DNA of 64,000 nucleotides from Butyrivibrio sp. (GTDB lineage: Bacteria; Bacillota; Clostridia; Lachnospirales; Lachnospiraceae). Made by a program: the position numbers and the translations under genes. Where the stretch lies: NCBI RefSeq assembly GCF_017635265.1, contig NZ_JAGBLU010000001.1:1-64000 (forward strand), read 5' to 3'. How positions within the stretch are numbered: the first letter of the stretch is position 1; each line of letters starts with the position of its first letter. The notes under the pieces were generated by a model. That model made no database searches. It was not told the origin of the DNA and saw only the letters and a program-made list of their open reading frames with translations. Below are positions 26,303-35,098 of this stretch, in pieces.

Positions 26303-27790
26303 TTATTTATTTAACGCTGCGCCTTCTTTTTCCTGACGCTCGCGTATTATCCTGTGATCTTCTTCTATATGTTTTTCTACTTTCAAAAAGCTCATAAGAA
26401 CCACTATTACTGCATAGCAGATAAGTTCAATTCCCAAATAACAAAGAACAAGCATGTTCTGAACTGAAGCATTCTGAACCGATAAGGTTGCATCATATCC
26501 TGCTGCCGTCAAAAAAACATTTATAATACCGTTTCCAAGTCCTGTCATTCCTACCATGATTGCCCCGTATACAGCCATGGTAAATCCATCAGACCTAAAT
26601 CCGTTTTTGGCTTCCAAATGATCAAGTACATCCGCTAAAAGAGCCAATGTTACATACATAGCAGGTATTGAACCGATTCCTTTTAAGATCACTCCGATAG
26701 TAACAATGACAAAGCTGTGTACATTTATAAAGCTTACAAGTCCGCCGATAACCGATATCAAAAGACCAAGTGTTACAGCTCTTTGCTTTCCAAGCTTACC
26801 GGCTATAGGCCATGCAAGAACCATTCCAATGGCCGTTGGTATTCCGCCGATTGCACCCAGAAGTCCCATGGCAGTTCCGCCGTCAATGCCTTCAAATACC
26901 CATGTGCAGTAGTAGTTCATGGATCCGTTTTTTACAAGTCCACCAAACTGGAATAAGAGGAAGTACAGAATAATGATCCACCAGTACTTTTCCTTTATGC
27001 ACACTCCAATCTGCTGAGAAAGAGGTATTTTTTTTGTACTTTCTTCAAGTCCGTAGGTTTCTTCCGTAATTCTTTCTCTTGTAAAGAAGTACTCAATGAT
27101 TATTCCGATCAGAGTCGAAATGCAAAGCACAAGCATAACTATTTTCCAGTTATTGTAGCTTGCAGCCGCATCGATTCCTCCATCAGCCTTGGGAACAAAC
27201 AAATAATTCTGTAAAAGAATCGGAACCAGTATGCTGGCGCCTACTCCAACCGCAGCCACACCTGCTGCGTTTGAAAATGTAGCAAGCTGTCCCCTGTCGT
27301 CACTGTTTCTGGTCGAAAGTGAGACCAGAGCACTGTGAGCTGTGTAATAAAATGGATAGGCAAGCGCATAATAAAGATTGTATGAAACAGCAATCCATAT
27401 CATCTGAAAAATCGGTGCACTATCCTTTGGAACCATGAAAAGAGTTATTATTGCAATGACTATAAGCGGCATTGACAATATAAGAAGCGGTCTTGCCTTA
27501 CCCTGACTGGTTCTGGTGCTGTCCATAACTCTTCCCACAAAGAGATTTCCAATGATAACAAATATCACTGACAAAATAGGAAGAAGACCTGAAAATGTTC
27601 CAAATCTTGCGGTGTCTGTCCACCCTATAACATCTGAATAATATCTGTTGAGGTATGAACCAAAGATTGCATTGGATATCAGTGCGCAAAATGGTCCGAT
27701 CAGGTATCCAAGCGCTTTTTCATTAAGCTTTACTTCCGGACTTTTTATCTTTGTCTTTAGTGCCGGCAATTCAACAATTTCCTTTAACAT
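26303..27790 (-). CDS. GPH-family sugar:cation symporter (copy 2)
   Basis: A 495-aa, about 12-helix transporter related to copy 1 at 8781-10238: GYLIGPFCALIS in helix 1, GRVMDSTRTSQGKARP after helix 2, and DVLDHLEAKNGFRSDGFTM in the second half, the usual GPH motifs. It probably brings in rhamnose-containing glycosides or their products. ATG 27790 follows GGAGG, eighteen bases after the rhamnosidase stop, and GH3 copy 2 follows after twelve bases. The N-terminus has a longer charged lead than copy 1. Confidence 0.88.
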   Translation of the reverse strand: MLKEIVELPALKTKIKSPEVKLNEKALGYLIGPFCALISNAIFGSYLNRYYSDVIGWTDTARFGTFSGLLPILSVIFVIIGNLFVGRVMDSTRTSQGKARPLLILSMPLIVIAIITLFMVPKDSAPIFQMIWIAVSYNLYYALAYPFYYTAHSALVSLSTRNSDDRGQLATFSNAAGVAAVGVGASILVPILLQNYLFVPKADGGIDAAASYNNWKIVMLVLCISTLIGIIIEYFFTRERITEETYGLEESTKKIPLSQQIGVCIKEKYWWIIILYFLLFQFGGLVKNGSMNYYCTWVFEGIDGGTAMGLLGAIGGIPTAIGMVLAWPIAGKLGKQRAVTLGLLISVIGGLVSFINVHSFVIVTIGVILKGIGSIPAMYVTLALLADVLDHLEAKNGFRSDGFTMAVYGAIMVGMTGLGNGIINVFLTAAGYDATLSVQNASVQNMLVLCYLGIELICYAVIVVLMSFLKVEKHIEEDHRIIRERQEKEGAALNK

Positions 27791-27808
27791 TTCATCCTCC
27801 GTATATAC

Positions 27809-30385
27809 TTATATCTTTGCTGTGGCTCTGTATCTTCCACTGCCATATTCATAGGTCTTTCCATCAGGAAGTTCCAAAATACACCTGCATCCCACAGGAA
27901 CTTCTACCTCGATGGAAAAATCAGAATCATTTATATGCCACTTGGAGCTCACTACTCCGTAAGAAGTATCAATACTTGCCTCTGCATAGGAAAGATTTCC
28001 TCCGGGAACAGGTTTTATCCTGAACTTTTTATATCCGGCTTCAATAGGTTCGATTCCTGCAATTCGCTTATAAAAGAAATCACCAACAGCCCCGGAAGCA
28101 TAATGATTGTAGGAAATCATATTATCTGTGCCGTCATCTCCAATAGGGCACTGGCCGTTTTCATCAAGACCATCCCATCTTTCCCATATAGTTGTGGCAC
28201 CGGTTTTAACTTCATACAGCCAGCTCGGACATTTAGTATTAAGCAGCATCTTATAAGCCACATCTGCCCGACCGTTATCTGCAAGAGCAAAAAGAATATA
28301 CGGTGTCCCGGGAAAGCCTGTTCCAATACAGTAATCACTCTTTTCAATGAGCTTTACCAGATTGTCCACAGCTTTTTTTCGATTTTCCTTTTTAAACATT
28401 CCAAACTGTATCGGCAGCACATATGCCGTTTGGAATTCTTCGTTCAGTTTCCCGTTTCCGTCAGTAAAAATGCTCTCATAAGCATCTGCGACATTTTCGG
28501 ACAGCTTTTTATATTCTTTTTCATCCTCTTCATAGCCCAGAATCCCGGCTATTTTTGAAAGAATACTGCTGGTGTTAAAAAGACTTGCCGTAGCTGTCCA
28601 TTTACTTCTCTTCTGCCACTGCTGCATCTTTGGGGCATCGGGCGCAACCCAGTCTCCAAAATGAAATACCGAAGGTGTATGCCAGATGAATCTGTTCTTG
28701 CCAAAGCTAAAAAGCGCCGCCCATCTTTTGCATGCTCCCACATATTTTTTCATTATGTCATAATTATCTTGAAGAACGCTTATGTCCCCGTCTGACATGT
28801 ATAAAGCCCACGGAACCAGTACACAGGCATCTCCCCACCAGTCAATTGCCATGGTCGGCATTGTTACAGGAAATCCAAAGCCATTGGCAGGAACCGTATT
28901 GGGAAGTCCTCCTGTGGGAAGCTGTTCACTTCTTACATCCCCAAGCCATTTCTTCAAAAATCTTCCGGTGTCAAAATTAAAGCACGCTGTTGTACCAAAG
29001 ACAGCTATATCACCTGTCCATCCCATTCTCTCATCCCTTTGCGGACAGTCCGTAGGTATTTCAACAAAATTTGATTTTGTTGACCATCGGATATTTGACT
29101 GAAGTTTATTTAGCATATCATCAGAGCATTCAAAGCTTCCTCTGTCTTTCATATCCGAATAAAGAGCTACTGCCTTTATCTCAAAATCTTCTTTTTTTAC
29201 ACCTTTAACAGACACATACCTGAATCCCATATATGTAAATGAGGGGCTAAATGTCTGCTCGCCTTCACTGCAGATATAGGTTACTGTAGCCTTGGCGCTT
29301 CTTAAAAAGCTTGTATTTAATGTCCCATCAGGATTTAAGATTTCCGCATGTTTTATCTCAATGATCTGGCCTTTCTTTGCATTTTTTACTGTAAATCTCA
29401 CAATTCCCGCAAAGTTCTGTCCAAAGTCATATATAATCTCATTTTTATTTATCTGCTCAGTTACAGGTAAAAGAACTTCGTGCTCCGTAACAGGTGCCCC
29501 GCTCTCTGCTGTTATTTTGGGACTGTATTTAAGCTTTTCTTCCGTGGCATTTACCCAGACAGCTCTGCTCGTGTCAACTGTGCTGTCAAATGTTTCGCCA
29601 TCATAAAGGTCAGCCATTTTTACTTTTCCCTGCCTTGTTACAAGCCATGTAGAATCAGTTCCGACTATATCTGCCTCACCATTGTCATAAACAAAATAAA
29701 ATAAAGCTGAAAGTGCCTGCCTGTCAGCAGCAAATCTGTTGTTTCTGCTATAGATAAAAGAGCCTACAGCCCAGCCGCCGGATACAGTAAAACTTACTTC
29801 AACTTCTTTTCCCTGAGTGAAATAATCAGTCACATCATACGTTTGATATTGAAGCCTTTTTTTATAAGATGTAAAACCGGGAGCAAAATATCTCTGTCCG
29901 ACCTTTTTACCATCAAAATACATCTCATATATTCCTAATGCTGTTGCATAAGCGTAAGCTTTTACTACTTTCCCTGCTGCCTTAACTTTTTTCTTAAAGT
30001 TCATGGGTTCAGGTGAAATTCTCTTTTCCGTAAAAGAATAACTTCCGTCAGTAATAAATGTTCCGGGCCATTTATCTGTCATAAGTCCCGTTGCAAACTC
30101 TGTGGAAGAAGCCGCCTCTTCTCCGGTATCAGCCTTTACTGCTATATCCACTCTGTATTCAGAGGATGGTTTTAGCCTTTTTCCCTTATAGGCAATCTCA
30201 ATCTGCTCAGTAGTATCTGTTTCCCACATAACATTTCCATCTGCATCTTTTACCGCAATATGGCAATTTGCTACATTGACATTTTGCCCGTCAGATACAA
30301 CCTTGTATGAAATATGGGGATTATATTCATCGGTAACAATGTTTTTTTCAAGACCTTCAACTGTCAGTCGTGCAATCTCAAACAT
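27809..30385 (-). CDS. GH78 alpha-L-rhamnosidase
   Basis: A large inverting glycosidase that releases terminal L-rhamnose. ATG 30385 is preferred (AGAGG six bases upstream, and the frame then opens on the family's usual first strand, IARLTVEGLEKN); the GTG at 30475 has only a weak site. The 858-aa protein has N-terminal beta-sandwich domains, the segment PTDCPQRDERMGWTGD (about residues 444-459) holding the acidic catalytic residues, and GATTIWERWDG (about 735) with the general base in the (alpha/alpha)6 barrel, then a small C-terminal beta domain. There is no signal peptide, so it acts in the cytoplasm on imported rhamnosides. It leads the operon with symporter 2, GH3 copy 2 and the 4-TM protein. 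Confidence 0.9.
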   Translation of the reverse strand: MFEIARLTVEGLEKNIVTDEYNPHISYKVVSDGQNVNVANCHIAVKDADGNVMWETDTTEQIEIAYKGKRLKPSSEYRVDIAVKADTGEEAASSTEFATGLMTDKWPGTFITDGSYSFTEKRISPEPMNFKKKVKAAGKVVKAYAYATALGIYEMYFDGKKVGQRYFAPGFTSYKKRLQYQTYDVTDYFTQGKEVEVSFTVSGGWAVGSFIYSRNNRFAADRQALSALFYFVYDNGEADIVGTDSTWLVTRQGKVKMADLYDGETFDSTVDTSRAVWVNATEEKLKYSPKITAESGAPVTEHEVLLPVTEQINKNEIIYDFGQNFAGIVRFTVKNAKKGQIIEIKHAEILNPDGTLNTSFLRSAKATVTYICSEGEQTFSPSFTYMGFRYVSVKGVKKEDFEIKAVALYSDMKDRGSFECSDDMLNKLQSNIRWSTKSNFVEIPTDCPQRDERMGWTGDIAVFGTTACFNFDTGRFLKKWLGDVRSEQLPTGGLPNTVPANGFGFPVTMPTMAIDWWGDACVLVPWALYMSDGDISVLQDNYDIMKKYVGACKRWAALFSFGKNRFIWHTPSVFHFGDWVAPDAPKMQQWQKRSKWTATASLFNTSSILSKIAGILGYEEDEKEYKKLSENVADAYESIFTDGNGKLNEEFQTAYVLPIQFGMFKKENRKKAVDNLVKLIEKSDYCIGTGFPGTPYILFALADNGRADVAYKMLLNTKCPSWLYEVKTGATTIWERWDGLDENGQCPIGDDGTDNMISYNHYASGAVGDFFYKRIAGIEPIEAGYKKFRIKPVPGGNLSYAEASIDTSYGVVSSKWHINDSDFSIEVEVPVGCRCILELPDGKTYEYGSGRYRATAKI

Positions 30386-30502
30386 CTCAAACCTCTTTTC
30401 TCTTCCGAATCCTGGTATCTTATGATATAAGCGCCATAAGTAATAACACGGATTATTTCGTGCGTCGAACTTCACAATCCTGTTACCATCTTATAATTGC
30501 AC

Positions 30503-30548
30503 AAAAAAAAGAAGCAAAAACGATTTGTCATGTTTTGCTCCTTTTTTT
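30503..30548 (-). terminator. Terminator after the AEC permease gene
   Basis: Hairpin with arms AAAAAAAAGAAGCAAAAAC and GTTTTGCTCCTTTTTTT, one or two mismatches, T-runs on both strands. On the minus strand it lies about 100 bases after the permease stop and ahead of the GH78 operon. The remaining bases of the 30386-30650 gap hold no gene or clear promoter that I can defend. Confidence 0.7.
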
Positions 30549-30649
30549 ACATATTTGATTTTTTTATTGGTATTTATACACAAAAACAGGCCGAATCTAA
30601 TTGTATATTTTCACCAATACGATAATAATAGATTTTGCTCCACCTAAAA

Positions 30650-31588
30650 TCACATCATTCCAAAGTTCTTAAGAATAAGTATCCAGAAGAATATAGTCAC
30701 TATTGATAAAAGCGTTGAAAGTAAAACGTATTCTCCTGCAAGGTCCGCATCTCCTCCCATGCTCTGAGCCATTGGGTAGGATGCTGCAGCAACAGGTGTT
30801 GCAAACATACAAAAAACCACAAAAAGTTCAGCTCCGCTTATGCCGATAAGAGACATTGCAGTCACCATTATGCTTGGAATAATGGCAAGTTTAAGAGCAA
30901 TCCCTATGCAGAGAGGACGAATATCTCTTTTTATATTGGCTGCATGAAGGCTTCCTCCAAGTACAAAAAGTGACAACGGCGTAGCCATATTGTTAAGCTC
31001 AGCTATAGGTTTAACCAGACTGGTCGGCATAGTCACAGGAAGAATATTAAAGATCACACCTGCAATAGCGCCAATAATAAGCGGGTTTTTCAGGATGTTT
31101 TTCAAAAGTACCGGAAACGAAACCCTGCCTCCCCTGAAATATTCAAGAATAGCTACAGAAGCAATATTGTATAGAGGCACTATAAATGCGACCATAATGC
31201 TGGCCATTACAGCTCCCTCTTTTCCAAATACACTTTCAGTAAGCGGTATTGCAAAGAGAACCGAATTGCTCCTGAAAATTGCCTGCATCACAACTCCGCG
31301 TCTTGGATTTTCTTTTACAAAAAGCGGAACAATAAAAAAACAGGCAAATATAACTATAAGTGTTGCCGCGAACGCAAACGCCACATATCCCGCATCACTT
31401 AACCTGTTAAAATCCACATCATAGAGATTATTAAACATTATAAACGGGAAGAAGATTTTAAAAACAACTCCGTTAAGTTCCTTTAAAAAACTCTCCTTTA
31501 CAGCACCGCTCTTCTTGGCAATCATTCCAAGTAAAATATAAACCATAAAAGGTATTACGGCATTTGTGGCTATCTGCAGATTTTCCAT
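30650..31588 (-). CDS. AEC (auxin efflux carrier) family permease
   Basis: A 312-aa membrane protein with about ten helices in two similar halves. The AEC features are an amphipathic start, KIFFPFIMFNNL, the mid-protein break NNMATPLSLFVLGGSL and the C-terminal VAAASYPMAQSMGGD. Bacterial members move malate, malonate or other small carboxylates or amino acids; the substrate cannot be read from sequence. ATG 31588 has GGAGAAG upstream. It is about 60 bases beyond the ribF stop and followed by a terminator, so it may be read from the ribF transcript or separately. It is not an obvious member of the glycan operon. Confidence 0.85.
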   Translation of the reverse strand: MENLQIATNAVIPFMVYILLGMIAKKSGAVKESFLKELNGVVFKIFFPFIMFNNLYDVDFNRLSDAGYVAFAFAATLIVIFACFFIVPLFVKENPRRGVVMQAIFRSNSVLFAIPLTESVFGKEGAVMASIMVAFIVPLYNIASVAILEYFRGGRVSFPVLLKNILKNPLIIGAIAGVIFNILPVTMPTSLVKPIAELNNMATPLSLFVLGGSLHAANIKRDIRPLCIGIALKLAIIPSIMVTAMSLIGISGAELFVVFCMFATPVAAASYPMAQSMGGDADLAGEYVLLSTLLSIVTIFFWILILKNFGMM

Positions 31589-31668
31589 ACTCTTCTCCTT
31601 TTTAACAATCCCCCAATTTCATCTTACACATTCTTGAATTTTTAATTCGAGAATGCCAGACTTCATAC

Positions 31669-32577
31669 TCAGTTTGCAGCTCTTTTCAGATCACTTTCTA
31701 TCTGAGCCTTGAGATGCTCAATACTGTCAAACTTCATCTCCGGTCTCAAAAACTCTTTTAACCTGACTGTTATAGCCTTTCCGTATACATCCTCATCAAA
31801 ATCATAGATATATGTTTCAGCTCCCACAGCCTCTTTTTCAGATATCGTAGGTTTTCTTCCGATATTGGTCATGCCTCTGTACTCTTTATCATCTATGACC
31901 ACAATACTTGAATAAACCCCAAAGGGGGGAAGAAGCTTATTGGCAGAAGGAAGGACGTTGACTGTAGGCACCCCTATTGTATGCCCGATGTGCCTTCCAT
32001 GTTCAACAATTCCGCTGATACTGTATTCTGTCCCAAGAAGTCTTTTTACCTCAGCCATGTTACCATCTGCCACTTCGTTTCTTACCCTTGTGGAGCTGAC
32101 TTCTGATCCGTCAAGCATGACCTTGTCGATAAGTTCAAGTTCAAATCCAAGCTCCTTACTCAGATTTCTGAGAAGATGCTGGTCTCCTCTTCCCTTATCA
32201 CCAAAAGAAACATCGCTTCCCGCAGCAATATACACCGCTTTAAGATCATCACACAGAATATTTCTTACAAAGTCCTCGGGATCTGTTGCAGCAGTAGCTT
32301 CTGTAAGCGGAAACTCAACCAAAATATCCACTCCCAGCTTTTCAAAAGCGCGTCTTTTCTCATTTCTGATAAAAAGCTGTCTCACAGTATGCCCTACAAA
32401 AAATTCTTCCGGTGAGGGCTCAAACGTAAACACACAGGCCTTAAGACCATCCTGCTTCTGTTCAAGTATTTTTGCCAGAAGTTTTTTATGCCCCAAGTGT
32501 ATTCCGTCAAATTTTCCCATGGCAATGGCAGTTTTACTATTTATATTAAGTTCATCAAGTCTGGTTATTATTTCCAA
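31669..32577 (-). CDS. ribF: Bifunctional riboflavin kinase / FAD synthetase
   Basis: Makes FMN and then FAD from riboflavin and ATP in the cytoplasm. The 302-aa protein has the nucleotidyltransferase half (GKFDGIHLGHKKLL near residue 22; STRVRNEVADG near 160) and the riboflavin-kinase half (GRHIGHTIGVPTVNV, TNIGRKPT, and ETYIYDFDEDVYG). It starts with TTG 32577 after GGTGGTGA, a weak arrangement. It follows truB by nineteen bases, the standard Firmicutes end of the nusA-infB-truB-ribF block. No FMN riboswitch precedes it. Confidence 0.93.
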   Translation of the reverse strand: MEIITRLDELNINSKTAIAMGKFDGIHLGHKKLLAKILEQKQDGLKACVFTFEPSPEEFFVGHTVRQLFIRNEKRRAFEKLGVDILVEFPLTEATAATDPEDFVRNILCDDLKAVYIAAGSDVSFGDKGRGDQHLLRNLSKELGFELELIDKVMLDGSEVSSTRVRNEVADGNMAEVKRLLGTEYSISGIVEHGRHIGHTIGVPTVNVLPSANKLLPPFGVYSSIVVIDDKEYRGMTNIGRKPTISEKEAVGAETYIYDFDEDVYGKAITVRLKEFLRPEMKFDSIEHLKAQIESDLKRAAN

Positions 32578-32596
32578 TCAAATCACCACCAATATA

Positions 32597-33553
32597 TTAT
32601 TTTTCAAAAAAGAACTTATCCACCTTAAACATTCTCGTTCTCTCATCATATCTGTAGATTCCGAAAAATGTCTCATCTTCAGCATAAACTCTGATCATAT
32701 TGCCATCTGTAAACATTTCTTTTTCGAATTCCTTGTCATTCACTCCCTTTGGGTCTTCGTTCAGGATATTATCCTTTCTGAAGCTGTTTCCATTTTCCAG
32801 AAGAACTCTTGCACTATCTTTGACATGTATCTTGTCAAGATCCCTGAAAATATATTCAGGAGACTGGATTATTTCAGAAAGTGTACCTTCATCACGCATC
32901 TGTTCAATCTGCGAAAGAGTGACCGCAGTTTCCAGGCTGAACGCTCCAACTCTGGTTCTTGTAAGATGCTGCATTGCTGCTCCGCATCCAAGCCTTTGGC
33001 CAATGTCATGGCAAAGAGTCCTTATGTAAGTTCCTTTTGAACACTTAACTTCCATTGTGAAAATATGGTCGCTTTCAAGATGGGAATCATCAAGAACAGT
33101 AATAGCACCGATATGTATCTTTCTGGCTTTTCTCTCTACTTCAATTCCCTCTCTTGCAAGCTCGTAAAGCTTTTTTCCATCCTGCTTTATAGCTGAATAC
33201 ATCGGCGGAATCTGATCATATTCACCAACAAAAGCCTGCACAGCCTCATGAAGCTCAGCCTTTGTAACATTTACAGATTTCTCTTCTAAAACATTTCCGG
33301 ACATATCCTGAGTATCTGTTGTTGTCCCAAGTCTACAAACTGCAATATATTCTTTGTCATGGTCTGTCAACATTTCTACCAGCTTAGTACCTGTACCCAA
33401 ACATACTACTAAAACTCCTACAGCATCAGGGTCAAGAGTTCCTGTATGCCCAATCTTTTTTTGCTTAAGGATTCCACGCAGTTTTGCAACAACATCATTG
33501 GATGTAAAGCCCGGCTCCTTATATATATTTATCAAGCCATTATATTTATTCAT
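32597..33553 (-). CDS. truB: tRNA pseudouridine(55) synthase
   Basis: Modifies U55 in the T-loop of tRNAs. The 318-aa protein has GLINIYKEPGFTSNDVV, the catalytic Asp in HTGTLDPDAVGVLVV, YDQIPPMYSAIKQDGKKLYELAREG and CSKGTYIRTLCHDIG, all TruB signatures, followed by a longer than usual C-terminal extension of about 60 residues that may be a PUA-like domain. ATG 33553 has only a weak purine-rich site. A terminator lies between nrnA and this gene, so truB-ribF may have its own promoter in the 33554-33600 gap, which I could not identify. Confidence 0.93.
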   Translation of the reverse strand: MNKYNGLINIYKEPGFTSNDVVAKLRGILKQKKIGHTGTLDPDAVGVLVVCLGTGTKLVEMLTDHDKEYIAVCRLGTTTDTQDMSGNVLEEKSVNVTKAELHEAVQAFVGEYDQIPPMYSAIKQDGKKLYELAREGIEVERKARKIHIGAITVLDDSHLESDHIFTMEVKCSKGTYIRTLCHDIGQRLGCGAAMQHLTRTRVGAFSLETAVTLSQIEQMRDEGTLSEIIQSPEYIFRDLDKIHVKDSARVLLENGNSFRKDNILNEDPKGVNDKEFEKEMFTDGNMIRVYAEDETFFGIYRYDERTRMFKVDKFFFEK

Positions 33554-33600
33554 ATCGATTTTCTCATTTCATATTTGAGGTTTTTGGCTAAATATTTTAG

Positions 33601-33635
33601 TCAAAACAAGCCACAAGACATAATATCTTGTGGCT
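33601..33635 (-). terminator. Terminator after nrnA
   Basis: Perfect 10-bp stem AGCCACAAGA/TCTTGTGGCT with a 7-base loop (33609-33635), followed on the minus strand by TGTTTTGA. It starts six bases beyond the nrnA stop and appears to end the rimP-nrnA transcript ahead of truB. Confidence 0.75.
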
Positions 33636-33641
33636 ATATTA

Positions 33642-34586
33642 TTATAACTGTTGCTGAATATACTTTGTAATGTTATTTATAACATCGTGCTGAGTACCAT
33701 TAACTGTACAACCGGCAGCCCTCATATGTCCGCCGCCGCCAAAAATCTTGGCAACCTTCGAAACATCTACACTTCCGTCGCTGCGAAGACTTACTCTGTA
33801 AGTCATTGGCTCCTCTTCATACATAAAAATTGAACAGCCAACACCAATAGTAAGAAGCATCTGATTAACAATTCCATCCATATCATTGCTGGTCGCACCA
33901 TAAAAATCCATGGTCTGTCTTGAAACCACTGATACTATGCATTTACCGTCCATAAGAAGAATACTCTCAAGAAGCGCTCTTCCAAGAATCTGATTTTGAA
34001 GATATGTTTTCTCATAAAATACATGATCAATGAGGCTTCCAAAATCAAATCCATAGCTTATAAGTCTGGCTGCAATCTCCATTGTTTTGGGAGAAGTACA
34101 GGAATATTTGAAAACTCCTGTATCTGTAACCATTCCGGTGTAAAGAGATTTGGCAATGTCTTCATCCATCTTTGCTGTGTCAATGACAGTATATACAAGC
34201 TCACATGCACTGCTTGCTGTCGGAACAATATAATTCACATTACCGGTTCCCGGATTACTTATATGATGGTCAATATTTACAGTATTTTTTGCTGTATCAA
34301 AAAACTTCTCAGCATTTCCAATACGATCCTTGCCACAGTCAAGAACAATAAAAAGATCATAACTTTCTATATCCGTTGTATAGTTCTTATTGACCTTATC
34401 TGTATCCTTTATAAACTCAAGTTCAGGTGGAATATCCTCAAGAAAAACATGTGTTTCAACTTCAGGATAATTCCTGGATAGATATAGATACATCCCCATG
34501 CATGATCCAACACAGTCCCCATCCGGTCTTATATGACCACTAATACCTACTGTCTTTACTCCCTGCATAAATTCATCTATCTTCAT
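33642..34586 (-). CDS. nrnA: DHH/DHHA1 phosphoesterase, NrnA-type (nanoRNase / pAp phosphatase)
   Basis: Degrades short RNA oligonucleotides and 3'-phosphoadenosine 5'-phosphate. The 314-aa protein has the four DHH motifs: GHIRPDGDCVGS (17-28; HIRPDGD replaces the common H-x-DPDGD), VLDCG, NIDHHISN and the T-M-V-T-D-T-G-x-F-x-Y segment. The DHHA1 domain ends with the nucleic-acid-binding GGGGHMRAAG. ATG 34586 follows AGGA at short spacing, about 66 bases after rbfA. Its place between rbfA and truB is the usual one in Firmicutes. Confidence 0.92.
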   Translation of the reverse strand: MKIDEFMQGVKTVGISGHIRPDGDCVGSCMGMYLYLSRNYPEVETHVFLEDIPPELEFIKDTDKVNKNYTTDIESYDLFIVLDCGKDRIGNAEKFFDTAKNTVNIDHHISNPGTGNVNYIVPTASSACELVYTVIDTAKMDEDIAKSLYTGMVTDTGVFKYSCTSPKTMEIAARLISYGFDFGSLIDHVFYEKTYLQNQILGRALLESILLMDGKCIVSVVSRQTMDFYGATSNDMDGIVNQMLLTIGVGCSIFMYEEEPMTYRVSLRSDGSVDVSKVAKIFGGGGHMRAAGCTVNGTQHDVINNITKYIQQQL

Positions 34587-34652
34587 ATCTTCCTACTCTT
34601 TCCTGTAAATATGCTTATTGCCGGTTACTGTTCAGTCCCTGAACAGCAACTA

Positions 34653-35069
34653 TTACTCTTCATCCTCTTCGTCAAAAGAATCTTCTGTACTCTCACCGCG
34701 AGCTGCTCTGGCCTCATTGTCTTTGGCTGTAACTTCATCAATCTTTTTGGACATATTAATCGCATACTCAATTGAATCATCCATTATGAAACGCAGTTCC
34801 GGAGTGTATCTCATGTTAAGCTCTTTTGCCAATGTGGAACGAATATATCCGGAAGCACTCTTAAGCCCTTCCTGCGTGCGAAGTCTATCCTCTTCATCCC
34901 CCATTACAGTTACCCATACCTTGCATGTCTTAAGATCCGGAGCAACTTCTACATCCATAACGGATGTAAAAGCGCTGATCCTCGGATCTTTACTGTAACG
35001 AATGGCTTCTGAAATAACTTTCATTACTTCGCCATTAATTCTTTTATTCTTGTTACTGTTTTTACGCAT
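34653..35069 (-). CDS. rbfA: Ribosome-binding factor A
   Basis: Assists maturation of the 30S subunit by binding 16S rRNA near helix 1. The 138-aa protein has a KH-type fold: basic N-terminus, VISEAIRYSKDPRI, VSFTSVMDVEVAPDLKTCKVWV-like strands and YTPELRFIMDDSIEYA. The 30-residue acidic tail rich in Glu/Asp is longer than in most RbfA. ATG 35069 has GGAGG with good spacing, thirty bases after infB. Confidence 0.93.
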   Translation of the reverse strand: MRKNSNKNKRINGEVMKVISEAIRYSKDPRISAFTSVMDVEVAPDLKTCKVWVTVMGDEEDRLRTQEGLKSASGYIRSTLAKELNMRYTPELRFIMDDSIEYAINMSKKIDEVTAKDNEARAARGESTEDSFDEEDEE

Positions 35070-35098
35070 AATTGTTACCTCCGTGATATACGTATCAC

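Noticed and set aside
30386..30502. Promoter of the GH78 operon (TTCGAC, 17 bases, TTATTA)
   Set aside because: The -35 matches consensus at too few positions; a promoter must exist here but I cannot place it.
31629..31656. Inverted repeat between ribF and the AEC permease gene as a terminator
   Set aside because: The stem is AT-rich with mismatches and no T-tract follows on the minus strand.
32578..32596. FMN riboswitch ahead of ribF
   Set aside because: Only 19 bases separate truB and ribF, far too few for the aptamer, and no conserved elements are seen.
31940..33040. 366-codon open frame on the plus strand opposite ribF and truB
   Set aside because: It lies wholly antisense to two clearly recognised genes, has no ribosome site and a serine/leucine-rich composition expected from reversed codons.
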